Source: Crocosphaera chwakensis CCY0110
GTDB lineage: Bacteria; Cyanobacteriota; Cyanobacteriia; Cyanobacteriales; Microcystaceae
DNA: 64,000 nt
Assembly: GCF_000169335.1 (NCBI RefSeq)
Contig: NZ_AAXW01000002.1
Coordinates: forward strand, 62,001 to 126,000
Reading direction: 5' to 3'
The notes below the pieces were generated by a model. It was not told the DNA's origin, searched no databases, and saw only the letters and a program-made list of their open reading frames with translations. Made by a program: the position numbers and the translations under genes. Shown in pieces: positions 14,469 to 24,387 of the stretch (position 1 is its first letter; the number at the start of each line of letters is the position of its first letter).

Positions 14469-16121
14469 ATGATGAAATCAATAGAATTTATAGAGGTTAA
14501 GCTATCGCTTAAACAAATCATAAAAAGTTTATGTGCGATCGCTTTAAGTATCACTTTTTTGTTAGTTGACGGCTTATCTTTAAGTCAGACTGCTGTAGCG
14601 CAAGTCTATGAACCTGCCCCCGCATTAGTGGAAAGCATGACCACGGGTAAACCGAATATTGTCGTTATCTGGGGGGATGATATCGGACAAAGTGACCTTA
14701 GTGTTTATACTAAAGGCATGATGGGCTTTAAAACTCCCAATATTGACCGCGTTGCCGAAGAAGGAATGTTATTCACTGACTATTACGCAGAACAAAGTTG
14801 TACTGCTGGTCGTTCTGCCTTTATTACCGGACAAAGTGTTTTTCGCACTGGTTTAAGTAAAGTCGGACTTCCTGGCGCAGATATCGGTTTAAGCGAAGAA
14901 GATCCCACCATTGCCGAAATGCTTAAGCCTTTGGGGTATGATACTGCTCAGTTTGGCAAAAACCATTTAGGAGATAAAGATAAATTTTTACCCACAAATC
15001 ATGGGTTTGACGAATTTTATGGCAACCTCTACCATTTAAACGCTGAAGAAGAACCCGAACAGGCTGATTATCCTCCCCCTGAAGATTTTCCTAATTTTCG
15101 CAAAAAATACGGGCCCCGTGGTGTCATTCACAGTTTTGCTGACGGACGCATTGAAGATACTGGGCCATTAACTAAAAAGCGTATGGAAACTATTGATGAC
15201 GACATTGCCAACCGATCTGTCGAATACATCAAAAAACACGCCAACGCTGCTGAACCTTTTTTCCTGTGGACCAACTTCACCCATATGCACTATCACACCC
15301 ATACCAAACCCGAAAGTTTAGGGCAAGCAGGACGGTGGCAGTCTCCTTATCATGACACGATGATCGACCACGATAAAAATGTCGGTCAAGTGTTAGACGC
15401 ATTAGACGAAGCAGGACTCACAGATAATACCATCGTTATCTATAGCACCGATAACGGGCCTCACATGAATAGCTGGCCTGATGCTGCTATGACTCCGTTT
15501 CGAGGAGAAAAAGACACCGGTTGGGAAGGGGCTTTCCGTGTTCCCTTTATGGTTCGTTGGCCGGGACATATTGAACCGGGTAGCATCTCCAATGACATTA
15601 TGTCTCACCTGGACTGGATGCCGACTTTAGTGGCTGCAGCCGGTGATCCCGATGTTAAAGAAAAATTACTGAAAGGCTACCGAGTAGGACGCAAAACCTA
15701 TAAAGTCCACTTGGACGGTTACAACTTCTTACCTTATTTAACTGGGGAAACAGAAGACAGTCCACGAGACGACTATTTCTACTTCTCCGACGATGGCGAC
15801 TTACTCGCCATGCGTTACGACAACTGGAAAGTCCATTTTGCTCAGCAACGCACCGAAGGAACCGCAGCCCTCTGGGGTGAACCGTTTGTTAAAACCCGTA
15901 TTCCCTGGCTGTATAACTTACGGACTGACCCTTACGAACGGGCAAGTATTACCTCCAATAGGTATTGGGACTGGTATCTCAATCATACTTATTTGTTAGT
16001 TCCGGCTCAAGGGTTTGTGGCTGAGTTCCTTGAAACCTTTAAGGAGTATCCACCCCGTCAAGAAGCAGCCAGTTTCACCATTGACCAAGTGTTAGACAAG
16101 TTAGTACCACCAAGTAGCTAA
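14469..16121 (+). CDS. Exported arylsulfatase-type sulfatase
   Basis: 550 residues. An N-terminal hydrophobic signal segment ends at VDGLSLSQTAVAQ. The sulfatase core follows: PNIVVIWGDDIGQSD with the metal-binding aspartates, then CTAGRSAFITGQ, whose Cys at about residue 111 fits the C-x-[PA]-x-R formylglycine signature, then IVIYSTDNGPH with D-N and MTPFRGEKDTGWEGAFRVPF. Likely periplasmic or outer-face hydrolysis of sulfate esters, useful for sulfur salvage. No anaerobic or FGE-type modifying enzyme is nearby. The substrate is unknown. Confidence 0.9.
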   Translation: MMKSIEFIEVKLSLKQIIKSLCAIALSITFLLVDGLSLSQTAVAQVYEPAPALVESMTTGKPNIVVIWGDDIGQSDLSVYTKGMMGFKTPNIDRVAEEGMLFTDYYAEQSCTAGRSAFITGQSVFRTGLSKVGLPGADIGLSEEDPTIAEMLKPLGYDTAQFGKNHLGDKDKFLPTNHGFDEFYGNLYHLNAEEEPEQADYPPPEDFPNFRKKYGPRGVIHSFADGRIEDTGPLTKKRMETIDDDIANRSVEYIKKHANAAEPFFLWTNFTHMHYHTHTKPESLGQAGRWQSPYHDTMIDHDKNVGQVLDALDEAGLTDNTIVIYSTDNGPHMNSWPDAAMTPFRGEKDTGWEGAFRVPFMVRWPGHIEPGSISNDIMSHLDWMPTLVAAAGDPDVKEKLLKGYRVGRKTYKVHLDGYNFLPYLTGETEDSPRDDYFYFSDDGDLLAMRYDNWKVHFAQQRTEGTAALWGEPFVKTRIPWLYNLRTDPYERASITSNRYWDWYLNHTYLLVPAQGFVAEFLETFKEYPPRQEAASFTIDQVLDKLVPPSS

Positions 16122-16128
16122 ATATTCG

Positions 16129-16151
16129 TAGGGTGGGCATTGCCCACCTTA
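16129..16151. repeat. GGTGGGC palindrome after the sulfatase gene
   Basis: TAGGGTGGGCA, T, TGCCCACCTTA: an 11-bp inverted repeat with one G-T mismatch, eight bases past the stop codon. It is a second copy of the palindrome at 7743-7765 and may act as a terminator stem without a U-tract. Confidence 0.7.
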
Positions 16152-16297
16152 CTAAAAATAAGGAAATGTTATCGACATTGAAATTTTAAACACTTCAAAA
16201 AAGATTCAGAATTTTAGTCCTGATGGAACAACAAGTAATATTTATCAATCACATTCTAGTTAATTAGAATACTTAAGAAAACTAATGAGGTTTTTTG

Positions 16298-17209
16298 ATG
16301 AAATCTAAAGTTTTTCCCCATTTTCCATTGACACGGCGTTTCTTGATGCCGTTTATCTTATCTTTTATTGCTGTATTAACTCTCTGGTTTTCGGTAAACG
16401 CCCCTGTTGTTGCTACATCCCTAACCGATAGAGTAATAGAAACCCCAAACGCCCAAGAACAACTCCTTCTATTCGCTCAAGCTGACTCAGAAATGGAGTC
16501 CCCTGAACCAGATCCCGATAGATATCAAAGTTGGGAAAAGCAAAACCTAAGCGAGTTACAACAATTTCGTGGCGTTTTAGGGGCGCGTAATATTTTTATT
16601 ATCTTCTTTGTCACTTTAGGGCCAGTTAAAATCATTCCCACTTTTATTAAACTAACCCAAACTGCCGATGATGACCTACGGAAAAGTTTAGCTCTTAATG
16701 GTGCAGGATTAGCAACCCTTATTATTGTTTTAGTGGTCTTACTCGGTGGCAATATTCTCACTAAATGGACAGTGAGTATGTCTGCTTTGCTCATGGCGGC
16801 CGGTATCATGCTATTCCTGGCCTCTTTACAAGCAGTGATGTCTCAATACAAAGGGTCAACAGCCAATGAACCAGTAATAGAACCCTCTATGAAACTGTTG
16901 ATCAATCCCCTGGTATTTCCTACTATTTTGCCCCCTTATGGCATTGCCCTGGCCCTAATTTTAATGGTCTTTAATAATCGCATTTCCGATCGCCCGTTTA
17001 TTGTTCCAATCATGCTAATTTTAGTTATGGTTTTAAATTTGTTGGCCATGTTGTTTGCTCGTCCCATCTTAAAAACCATTAAATTGCCCACATTACAAAT
17101 TGCAGGATTGGTGTTAGGGGTAATGCAGTTAGCCTTAGGGATAGAGATCATTCTTATCGGTATTCATATCCAAGCACTCATTTTAGAAGACCTCTTACAA
17201 TTTAATTAA
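16298..17209 (+). CDS. MarC-family integral membrane protein
   Basis: 303 residues. A signal-like helix (residues ~15-35) and a ~60-residue spacer precede six transmembrane segments typical of the MarC/UPF0056 family: IFIIFFVTLGPVKIIPTFIK, then LMAAGIMLFLASLQAVM, PLVFPTILPPYGIALALIL and LQIAGLVLGVMQLALGIEII. ATG at 16298 is preferred over TTG at 16295 because GAGG lies seven bases upstream. The cyanobacterial version has the extra N-terminal extension. Transport substrate unknown. Confidence 0.8.
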   Translation: MKSKVFPHFPLTRRFLMPFILSFIAVLTLWFSVNAPVVATSLTDRVIETPNAQEQLLLFAQADSEMESPEPDPDRYQSWEKQNLSELQQFRGVLGARNIFIIFFVTLGPVKIIPTFIKLTQTADDDLRKSLALNGAGLATLIIVLVVLLGGNILTKWTVSMSALLMAAGIMLFLASLQAVMSQYKGSTANEPVIEPSMKLLINPLVFPTILPPYGIALALILMVFNNRISDRPFIVPIMLILVMVLNLLAMLFARPILKTIKLPTLQIAGLVLGVMQLALGIEIILIGIHIQALILEDLLQFN

Positions 17210-17291
17210 TATCAGTTCGACCAAACTAGGTTCTGGTGGCGTTGAGAGTCAGAATTTAAACGTCAGAATGAAGAATATAATTTAACTCAGG

Positions 17292-17316
17292 TTGATGGGT
17301 TGATCAAACCCATCAA
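17292..17316. other. Stem-loop in the leader region of the tubulin-like gene
   Basis: TTGATGGGTT and AACCCATCAA form a perfect 10-bp stem with loop GATCA. No U-tract follows. It lies ~150 bases upstream of the tubulin-like gene and after the MarC gene; it could be a terminator stem or a leader structure. Confidence 0.5.
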
Positions 17317-17468
17317 ATTACAATTGGATGACAACATTATTAAACTAAGTTTGTAGTCAGTACGTGAGGACGAGAAAGTTAGCTATTATGAAAGCTGAAA
17401 CCTTGAGTACGAAGTTTTCTACCATGGTTCCTTAACCTAAAATAGATCATAAGCATCAGGAGGTGAAC

Positions 17469-20400
17469 ATGGCAGCAGTTGAAGAAAAAAGTATGGTTCC
17501 CACTGTCTTAGTAGGTGTTGGGGGAACAGGGGCTGAAATCTTATCAAGAATACGCAGGTTAGTTGAAGAAACCTACGGCAGTTTAGAGGCATTTCCTATC
17601 CTCAGTTTTTTAGTAGTTGATACCGATAAAGATTATAAAATTAGTAACCCAGAAGCCGGAGGGAGTAAATTTAAAGATCACGAAAAACATTGGGCTAGTG
17701 TTAGTGGAAAACAAGTCAGCGATATGGTTTCTAATATGGAACAATATCCTTGGATTGATCGTTGGTTTCCCAGAGAATTAGAAAGAAATATTACTTCTTT
17801 AGAAGCAGGCGCCGGACAAATCCGCGCTTGTGGAAGATTTGCTTTATTTTGTAATTATCATGATATTAGAGATAAATTTTTAGGGGCGGTAAATCGAGTT
17901 AAAGGCCGTGAAAATTTTATGTTAGATCGCTATGGTATTAAAGTCAGTACCAACGCGATCAATGTGTTTGTTACAGGGTCACTTTCTGGGGGAACAGGAA
18001 GTGGAATGCTGATCGATATCGGTTACTGTGTGCGTAAATGGTTAGAGGCAGAAGGCAGTCCTTTAGTTACTGCTATTGTTCCCATGCCTCAAGCCTTTGC
18101 AGGAATAAAAGTAGGCGATCGCGTCTTAGCAAATGGCTACGCAGCTATGATGGAATTAAGCTATTTTTCTGACTATCGAACTGAATACAATTCTCAATTT
18201 AGTAAGAATTTAGCCGATGAAGTTCGCAGCAACCGCGCCCCCTTTGATTTTACTTATTTAGTGGGAACTAAAAACGGAGAAAGCGACTTTAAACTGGATC
18301 AAATACGGGAAATGATCGCACAAAATATTTTCTTAGATTTGACTTCAGATTTCTCTCCTCATAAGCGATCAATTCGCGACAATATTAAGTCAGCTTGGGC
18401 GCAAGCCGATCCTGGCGGTAGAGGTTATCCCAAAAACTTTATGAGTTTTGGTTTATCTACTATTGAAATTCCCATTTTTCAGATTAGAAATTCTTTATGT
18501 TATCGGTTAGCCAAAGATATCGTTAATTGGTGGTTAAATGAACAGGTACAACTACCAGCCGATTCGATGGAATTTATCAAAAACGATATTCTTAAAAAAA
18601 TGCGTTTAACCGATGTGGAGTTATTAGCTGATATGGGTGCTGCCCAAGATAAATCTTATATCGAAGAAGTATCGCAATGGGTTAACCAACTACGACAAAC
18701 AATTAATCAAGAAAACTATTTACAGTGTACCGCAACAGGCATTAATATTTTTGGTAAAGAACAGGGAAAAATTAGAGACTTAGATCAATTTATTAAAGAA
18801 AAAGTTAATAGTTATAAACAAGATCATTTTCGAGAATTAAGTCCTGATGAACGGTTACATGGGGACTATTTTCAAAGAATATATGATAACCGCGATCGCA
18901 CCATTAGCCAAGGAAGAAAAGCCCTAGAAGATGAACTGTATCGTATTATTGAAGATCGGAATTTAGGTCCTAAGTTTGCTCATACTTTTATTACTATGGT
19001 AAGACAAATTTTTGATGATACTAGACAAAGATTTAGCCAACAAAAAGAACAACTCTGGGAACCCAAAGAAACAGAAAGACAGAAAGAATACGAAAAAGCT
19101 TTAGAAGAATTTAATCAAATTAAATCTCAGTATGGTATTACCAAAAAAGATAGAATAACGTTGTGTTGTGATAGCATTTTAGAGAATCTTCAAGGTAGTT
19201 TAATCGCAACGATTCAACGAAAAACCCGTGCTGCTTCTTTAGTGGTTATTGATCGTTTAAAAGAAGAATTAGACAATTTAGAAAGACGTTTAAATCGTTT
19301 CCAACAGCGTTTAATACAGACAAGAGACGAATTTGCAAAAGAAGCGGATCATCAAGCCGAAAGTGCCGATGTCTTAACAATTAATGGTATTAAATTATAT
19401 GATAGAGATAAGATGAATGAACTGTATCAAGACTTAATTGAAAAGTTGGGGTCAAACGTTCAAGGCAGTAAAAGTCGCTTTGAAATGGGACTGGATCAAA
19501 TCTGTAGTACCCTTTCAGAAGATATTTTAAAAGAAGCGAGTCCTTTATGGAAGAAAAACCGCCTCGCTGATGAATATATGCGCTTATTTGATGTTCCTAA
19601 AATTCCTGATGTGCAGCAAGAGGATCTTGAAGAAATTATCTACAATTATAGTAAAGAAACGGTGGTGGATAAAACCCCAAAAAATTCCCATCTTTATACC
19701 GAAATGGCAGCCTGCGATCGCCTCTTTAAACTCTACAATGACGAAACCGAAATTACCGATAATATTCGTATTGCCTATCATAAATCTAAGCCCTTAATTA
19801 TGATGAATCGGGCGATTTTATCAGGAAAAGATGCAGGTTTTGCCCCTTCAACTAACGTCAATGTGGGAATTTTAGGAGGAAGAAATACCGCCGATCCCGC
19901 AGCCCAAAAATTGCTTCCTTTACTGCAACAATTCCCTGATATTAAAGAGAGTGCCATTAAACCTTTAGGAGATTCTGAACGCCATCGTATCGTATTTGTA
20001 CAAGAAACAGGAGGCTTTTCTTTACGTTGTATTGATGGGATGAAAGAATTAAGACAGTCCTATCAAGACTGGAAAGGGGATAGTATTGAAGCCAAACGCG
20101 CCCAACTACGAGGAGAACCGAGAGACTTACCTATTCCTGTTCACATTCAAAAAGAACCCCCTTTTTGGGATGTTTTTCCCGAAGATCCAACGATCTTTCA
20201 ATTAGTCATTCAAGCAAGAGCATTAAACGTTTTATACTTATCAGAAAATAAAGCTACAAGAGAAAATACGATTCGTTATACTCGTAAAACCAATATAGGT
20301 TTAGAAAACGTTGACATTGCTTCAAGTTGGGAAGAAGCCTCACAAATACTAGAAGTTCGTGCCTGTCGTGAAGATAGAGAAGAAATACAACGACAAATTA

Positions 20401-20810
20401 CCAAAAAGTTAGATCAAGCAGAAACCCCTCAACAAAAACGACAACTTTATCAAACTTTAATGGCTTATTTAGAACACCGTTCCTTAGAATTAGAAAAACA
20501 AGGAGGAAAAGATAGTCCTGAATACAAACGAGAGGCAGAAATCATTAAGAGATTGATCGATGATTATCAACTTTATGTCACTGAAACGGTTAGTCATATT
20601 CCAGAAACAACAACAGAAAAACCCCCTCAACCCCCTCAACCTCCTGCCCCTAAAAAATGGTATCTTTATAAGGAAAATCAACAAACTGGTCCCTTTTCTG
20701 CCGATGAATTATTAACCCAAGGCGTTACCCCTCAAACCTATATTTGGTGTGCCGGGATGGAAGGGTGGACAACCGTTTCAGAAGTGGCAGAGTTAGAACA
20801 TTTGTTTTAA
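17469..20810 (+). CDS. Tubulin/FtsZ-like GTPase with C-terminal GYF_2 domain
   Basis: 1113 residues. The N-terminal segment VPTVLVGVGGTGAEIL (about 12-27) is a nucleotide-binding loop, and GSLSGGTGSG at about 170-179 is the tubulin/FtsZ signature loop; the family is Tubulin_2-like. The long middle contains charged coiled-coil stretches (ERQKEYEKALEEFNQIKSQY; DRLKEELDNLERRLNRFQQ). After a proline-rich hinge (PPQPPQPPAPKK), the last ~50 residues (WYLYKENQQTGPFSADELL; YIWCAGMEGWTTVSEV) are a GYF_2 domain. AGGAGG five bases before the ATG at 17469 fixes the start over the GTG at 17463. Probably a large membrane-remodelling or scaffold protein; the role is unknown. Confidence 0.8.
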   Translation: MAAVEEKSMVPTVLVGVGGTGAEILSRIRRLVEETYGSLEAFPILSFLVVDTDKDYKISNPEAGGSKFKDHEKHWASVSGKQVSDMVSNMEQYPWIDRWFPRELERNITSLEAGAGQIRACGRFALFCNYHDIRDKFLGAVNRVKGRENFMLDRYGIKVSTNAINVFVTGSLSGGTGSGMLIDIGYCVRKWLEAEGSPLVTAIVPMPQAFAGIKVGDRVLANGYAAMMELSYFSDYRTEYNSQFSKNLADEVRSNRAPFDFTYLVGTKNGESDFKLDQIREMIAQNIFLDLTSDFSPHKRSIRDNIKSAWAQADPGGRGYPKNFMSFGLSTIEIPIFQIRNSLCYRLAKDIVNWWLNEQVQLPADSMEFIKNDILKKMRLTDVELLADMGAAQDKSYIEEVSQWVNQLRQTINQENYLQCTATGINIFGKEQGKIRDLDQFIKEKVNSYKQDHFRELSPDERLHGDYFQRIYDNRDRTISQGRKALEDELYRIIEDRNLGPKFAHTFITMVRQIFDDTRQRFSQQKEQLWEPKETERQKEYEKALEEFNQIKSQYGITKKDRITLCCDSILENLQGSLIATIQRKTRAASLVVIDRLKEELDNLERRLNRFQQRLIQTRDEFAKEADHQAESADVLTINGIKLYDRDKMNELYQDLIEKLGSNVQGSKSRFEMGLDQICSTLSEDILKEASPLWKKNRLADEYMRLFDVPKIPDVQQEDLEEIIYNYSKETVVDKTPKNSHLYTEMAACDRLFKLYNDETEITDNIRIAYHKSKPLIMMNRAILSGKDAGFAPSTNVNVGILGGRNTADPAAQKLLPLLQQFPDIKESAIKPLGDSERHRIVFVQETGGFSLRCIDGMKELRQSYQDWKGDSIEAKRAQLRGEPRDLPIPVHIQKEPPFWDVFPEDPTIFQLVIQARALNVLYLSENKATRENTIRYTRKTNIGLENVDIASSWEEASQILEVRACREDREEIQRQITKKLDQAETPQQKRQLYQTLMAYLEHRSLELEKQGGKDSPEYKREAEIIKRLIDDYQLYVTETVSHIPETTTEKPPQPPQPPAPKKWYLYKENQQTGPFSADELLTQGVTPQTYIWCAGMEGWTTVSEVAELEHLF

Positions 20811-20888
20811 ATCAAGGGAATAGGAATAACAGAAGATGAATATAGTAACGGGGGAATTAACAAACCCTACTGTTAAAAAGGAGGCTGA

Positions 20889-22311
20889 ATGATTACCCTA
20901 GAAGTCTTAGAAGGTTGGTTAAACATCCCTCCTGAAGATGAAAGACTAGAATTCAAAGAAGCCAAAAATCAATACGATACAACCAAGCTAATGAAATATT
21001 GCGTCGCCCTCGCCAATGAAGGGGGCGGGTATTTCATCTTAGGTATTACTGATAAACGTCCCCGTCAAATTGTTGGTTCTCAAGCCTTTCCGACACCCGA
21101 AGCACTCAATAAAATTAAAGCCAAAATTGTCCAGCAACTTCGCCTACGGGTCGAAATCACAGAATTACCACACCCTAATGGGCGAGTATTGGTATTTGAA
21201 GTGCCAACCCGTCCGACAGGACAACCCATAGCCTTTGACGGTGCATATTTGATGCGAGCAGGGGAAGAACTTGTCCCCATGACCCCAGATATGCTTAAGC
21301 GTATCTTTGCCGAAGGAAGATCAACAAGATTGGTTTTGTCAACCTGCTTGTTCTCATATCAGTGCAGAGAAAGTCATCGACTTATTAGACACACAAACCT
21401 ACTTTCAACTACTAAAATTTCCTTATCCTACTAATCGTAATGCTGTCCTAGAAAGATTACAAAGCGATCAACTTCTCAAAAAAACAGCAAAAGGTTGGAC
21501 AATTCCCAATATATCAGCCATTCTTCTTGCCAAACAACTTGACAGCTTTTCGCCTACTTTAGCCCGTAAAGCTCCACGAGTCATTATTTACGAAGGAATA
21601 AATAAACTTAACACTCGTACAGATCAAACAGGACAGAAAGGCTATGCCGTAGGTTTTGAAGGTTTAGTGAAATTTGTTTATAACTTAGCTCCCCAAAATC
21701 GCATTATTGAAGAAGTTGTCAGAGAAGAAGTCAAAATGTTTCCCAGACAAGCTTTGCGAGAACTGATTGCTAACGCTTTGATTCATCAGGACTTTCTGGC
21801 CACAGGAACTTCAGTGGTAATTGAAATGTATGATGATCGAGTGGAAATATCTAATCCTGGTATTCCAACTATTCGAGTAGAACGCTTCATAGACGAGTAT
21901 CGTTCCCGTAATGAACAACTAGCTGACATAATGCGTCGTTTTGGGATTTGTGAAGAAAAGGGAAGCGGTATCGATAAAGTTATTGGCGCTTCCGAAGTTT
22001 ATCAACTCCCTGCCCCAGATTTTAGAGTAGGCGACATCCGAACCATTTCAGTTTTATTTGCTCATCAAAATTTTAATGACATGAGTCAATCTGACCGTAT
22101 CCGAGCTTGCTATCAGCATTGTTGCCTTCTTTACATCAGCAATAGACGAATGTCTAACCAAAGCTTACGAGATCGCTTTCGTTTGAACAAGTCAAAAAGT
22201 GGTACAGTTTCTCAAATAATCGGAGCAACAAAAGAAGCTGGACTGATCAAATCTGATGAATCAGAATCTAATTCAACTCGTTACGCTCGCTATCTTCCGT
22301 TTTGGGCATAG
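20889..22311 (+). pseudogene. Frameshifted Schlafen/AlbA_2-domain ATP-binding regulator
   Basis: Two ORFs in different frames together make one ~473-residue protein. The N-terminal part has the AlbA_2 pattern (RLEFKEAKNQYDTTKLMKY, ANEGGGYFILGITDK, FDGAYLMRAGEE), and the C-terminal part has a GHKL-type ATP-binding domain (MFPRQALRELIANALIHQDF) and a winged-helix tail. Removing one A from GGAAGAT near 21318-21323 restores FAEGDQQDWF and joins both frames. Strong RBS (AAGGAGG) 78 bases after the tubulin-like gene suggests cotranscription. Lesion is one base, so real decay, programmed slippage or a sequencing error all remain open. Confidence 0.8.
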
Positions 22312-22403
22312 ACAAAAAGTGCTTTAACGCAAATCCATTTGAATTAGGTCAAATTCGCAAAACCCTTATATAGACAGAAAAAAAGTGCTTTAACGCAAAT
22401 CCA
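22308..22403. repeat. Direct repeat pair after the AlbA_2 pseudogene
   Basis: ATAGACAAAAAGTGCTTTAA (22308-22327) and the matching ATAGACAGAAAAAAAGTGCT (22370-22389) begin two copies that both continue through TTTAACGCAAATCCA. The two start-to-start distance is ~62 bases. The first copy begins at the gene's stop codon, so part of the gene's end was duplicated or the repeat inserted there. Confidence 0.6.
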
Positions 22404-22420
22404 GAGCTAGTACAAATCTA

Positions 22421-24142
22421 TTAACTAAAAATCTTCCCTCCTGCCTCTTGCCTCCTGCCTTCTGCCTCCTTAAAAGGAATGCGCCATAATTGCTCTAATT
22501 CATTGGCTGGCATGGTTAGATATAGAATATCCCCAGGCTGTAACTGAGTCTCTAATAACTCCCAACTATGAATCGTTAAGGGGTTTCGTTCCAAATACAA
22601 AGGGACAAACCCCCCTTTCATCGCTGCCTCTTTCACGGTTTGCCCAGAAAAAGAATGTTTCGGGGTGATTAAAGTGGCTAAAGCTACCCATAATAAGTCT
22701 TCTGTCATGCCATTGCCCAAAATTTTGCCCCCCAACGCAGCAGCAGCAAAGGAAGGGGTGGCTAACTCCGAGGGACATAACACCGTTTCAAACTCAAATA
22801 CCTCTTGAACCGACTGACCAAATTGGGGATCTTGCGATCGCAGAGTAATGTTAATCTGAGGAGCGATCGCTTTAGCAGTTAAGCCGATCTCAACATTTAT
22901 CATATCGTTGCTAGTCACAACAATAATCGCCGTGGCTTTTTGAAGATTAGCTGTTTTTAAAGTGTCATTGACTCGCGCATCTTCTAAAATAATGGGAACC
23001 CTTAGCGATCGGGCTGTGTGTAAGAAGCGGTTATTCGCATCAGACTCGATTACCACCACTTCATGACCTTGTTTCTGAAGTTGACGGACAATTTGAATGC
23101 CAATGCCTCCTAAACCACAGACAATATAATGATGTTTGGTCGGAACTCTGGCCACATCCCAAAACTGTTTTAAACGACTCCCCAATATAAAATCATTGAG
23201 CAAGGCATAACATACGCCGATTACCCCTGCGCCCACAATCATCATAATAGCGGTAAATACTTTAATACTGGCCGGAGCTTTTTCAGCGACTTGTTCTTGT
23301 CCTCCAGCACCAGTAATCATACCCACAGAGAAGTATAAGGCATCCACCAAAGAGGTATTATAATTGACTGCCACATAGGTAAAAGTAGCAGCAAAAATCA
23401 TCCCCAATAAACATAAAGTTACTGCAATGACAGGATTAACATAACGCTGATAACGCCGTAAATTGGCGATCGCTTTGACAAATTTCTGCCCCCAAAAGCG
23501 ACGTTGAGAACGACTGCTTAAACGAGTACCAATAATCAAATGATCCCCTAATTGCAGGGTTTTTTCCTGCAATACCGCCGAAACTAAGTCCAATTCTCCA
23601 TGAGCCGGTAAATAATAAATTAACATCCGTGAGGGACATTCCCACAATTCCCCTAAATTTAGCCCTAACCAAGGGTGATTTTCATCGATCACCACGTCTT
23701 CAATGGGCCAAATTTGGTTAAATAATTGTAGTTGGCCGATCGCTTTATTCCCCAAGGCTGCAAAGGAGAAAATAGGGGCAGCTAAGGCGGCCACGCTCAT
23801 AGTATGGTGATGGGGAAGGGTTTGATCGAGTCTTTCCCCTAACGTATGGTTAAAGAGACGATTAATAATACGGATTTTAGGGTTGAGTATACGTGCTTGG
23901 GTTAGGGTTCCCAAATTAATGGCATCGTTATTACTGGCTAAAACGAGAGTATGAGCGTGATGAATACCTGCTTTAGCTAGGGTTGACGGGGAACATAATT
24001 CACCGACAACGACATTTTCAGAGGTTTCTCCTAAAATTAGGCGGTCGCTAATCCCCACTACAGCAGCCCCTTGTCGTCTTAATAAACGAAAGATTTTATA
24101 TCCTGTTCGTCCTAACCCACAGACTATGATTTGTGGTTTCAT
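22421..24142 (-). CDS. Ion-channel-like protein with two RCK/TrkA-N domains
   Basis: 573 residues. An N-terminal Rossmann domain (VCGLGRTGYKIFRLLRRQG) is followed by a two-helix pore module (about 235-310) and a second RCK domain (YIVCGLGGIGIQIVRQLQKQ). The pore loop reads SVGMITGAGG at about 275-284 instead of the K+ selectivity filter TVGYG, so K+ selectivity is doubtful. TrkA-C-like domains close both halves. The C-terminus KEAEGRRQEAGG is translated from an STRR repeat (22437-22471). Inner membrane; may be a ligand-gated cation channel or a former channel. Confidence 0.82.
   Translation of the reverse strand: MKPQIIVCGLGRTGYKIFRLLRRQGAAVVGISDRLILGETSENVVVGELCSPSTLAKAGIHHAHTLVLASNNDAINLGTLTQARILNPKIRIINRLFNHTLGERLDQTLPHHHTMSVAALAAPIFSFAALGNKAIGQLQLFNQIWPIEDVVIDENHPWLGLNLGELWECPSRMLIYYLPAHGELDLVSAVLQEKTLQLGDHLIIGTRLSSRSQRRFWGQKFVKAIANLRRYQRYVNPVIAVTLCLLGMIFAATFTYVAVNYNTSLVDALYFSVGMITGAGGQEQVAEKAPASIKVFTAIMMIVGAGVIGVCYALLNDFILGSRLKQFWDVARVPTKHHYIVCGLGGIGIQIVRQLQKQGHEVVVIESDANNRFLHTARSLRVPIILEDARVNDTLKTANLQKATAIIVVTSNDMINVEIGLTAKAIAPQINITLRSQDPQFGQSVQEVFEFETVLCPSELATPSFAAAALGGKILGNGMTEDLLWVALATLITPKHSFSGQTVKEAAMKGGFVPLYLERNPLTIHSWELLETQLQPGDILYLTMPANELEQLWRIPFKEAEGRRQEAGGKIFS
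22437..22471. repeat. STRR heptamer array encoding the channel C-terminus
   Basis: CCTCCTG, CCTCTTG, CCTCCTG, CCTTCTG and CCTCCTT in tandem. The same heptamer family recurs at 41137-41170 and 59713-59729. Here it has invaded the 3' end of the channel gene and supplies about twelve residues. Confidence 0.85.
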
Positions 24143-24387
24143 GGAAAGTTTTGATTGTTTTTTAAACTTTAACTATGATAGATTCCTTTCCTCATTGTCT
24201 GTAGCATTCTTTACGATTTAGCAGATTTTAGACTATTTTAATGGTTAATGATCTCTCGAATAATGATGTATTCTAGAAACAGTTGCTATGACTCTAGCGT
24301 CTTGTGATGCTGAATATAGTTTTAGCAGACTTATAATGTTCCATTATTAGTTGAACACAAAAATAATAGTGTTGAGGAAGAAAATCT

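Noticed and set aside
17284..17316. tRNA-like or riboswitch structure before the tubulin-like gene
   Set aside because: Only one simple stem-loop; no clover-leaf, T-arm sequence or known riboswitch core was found.
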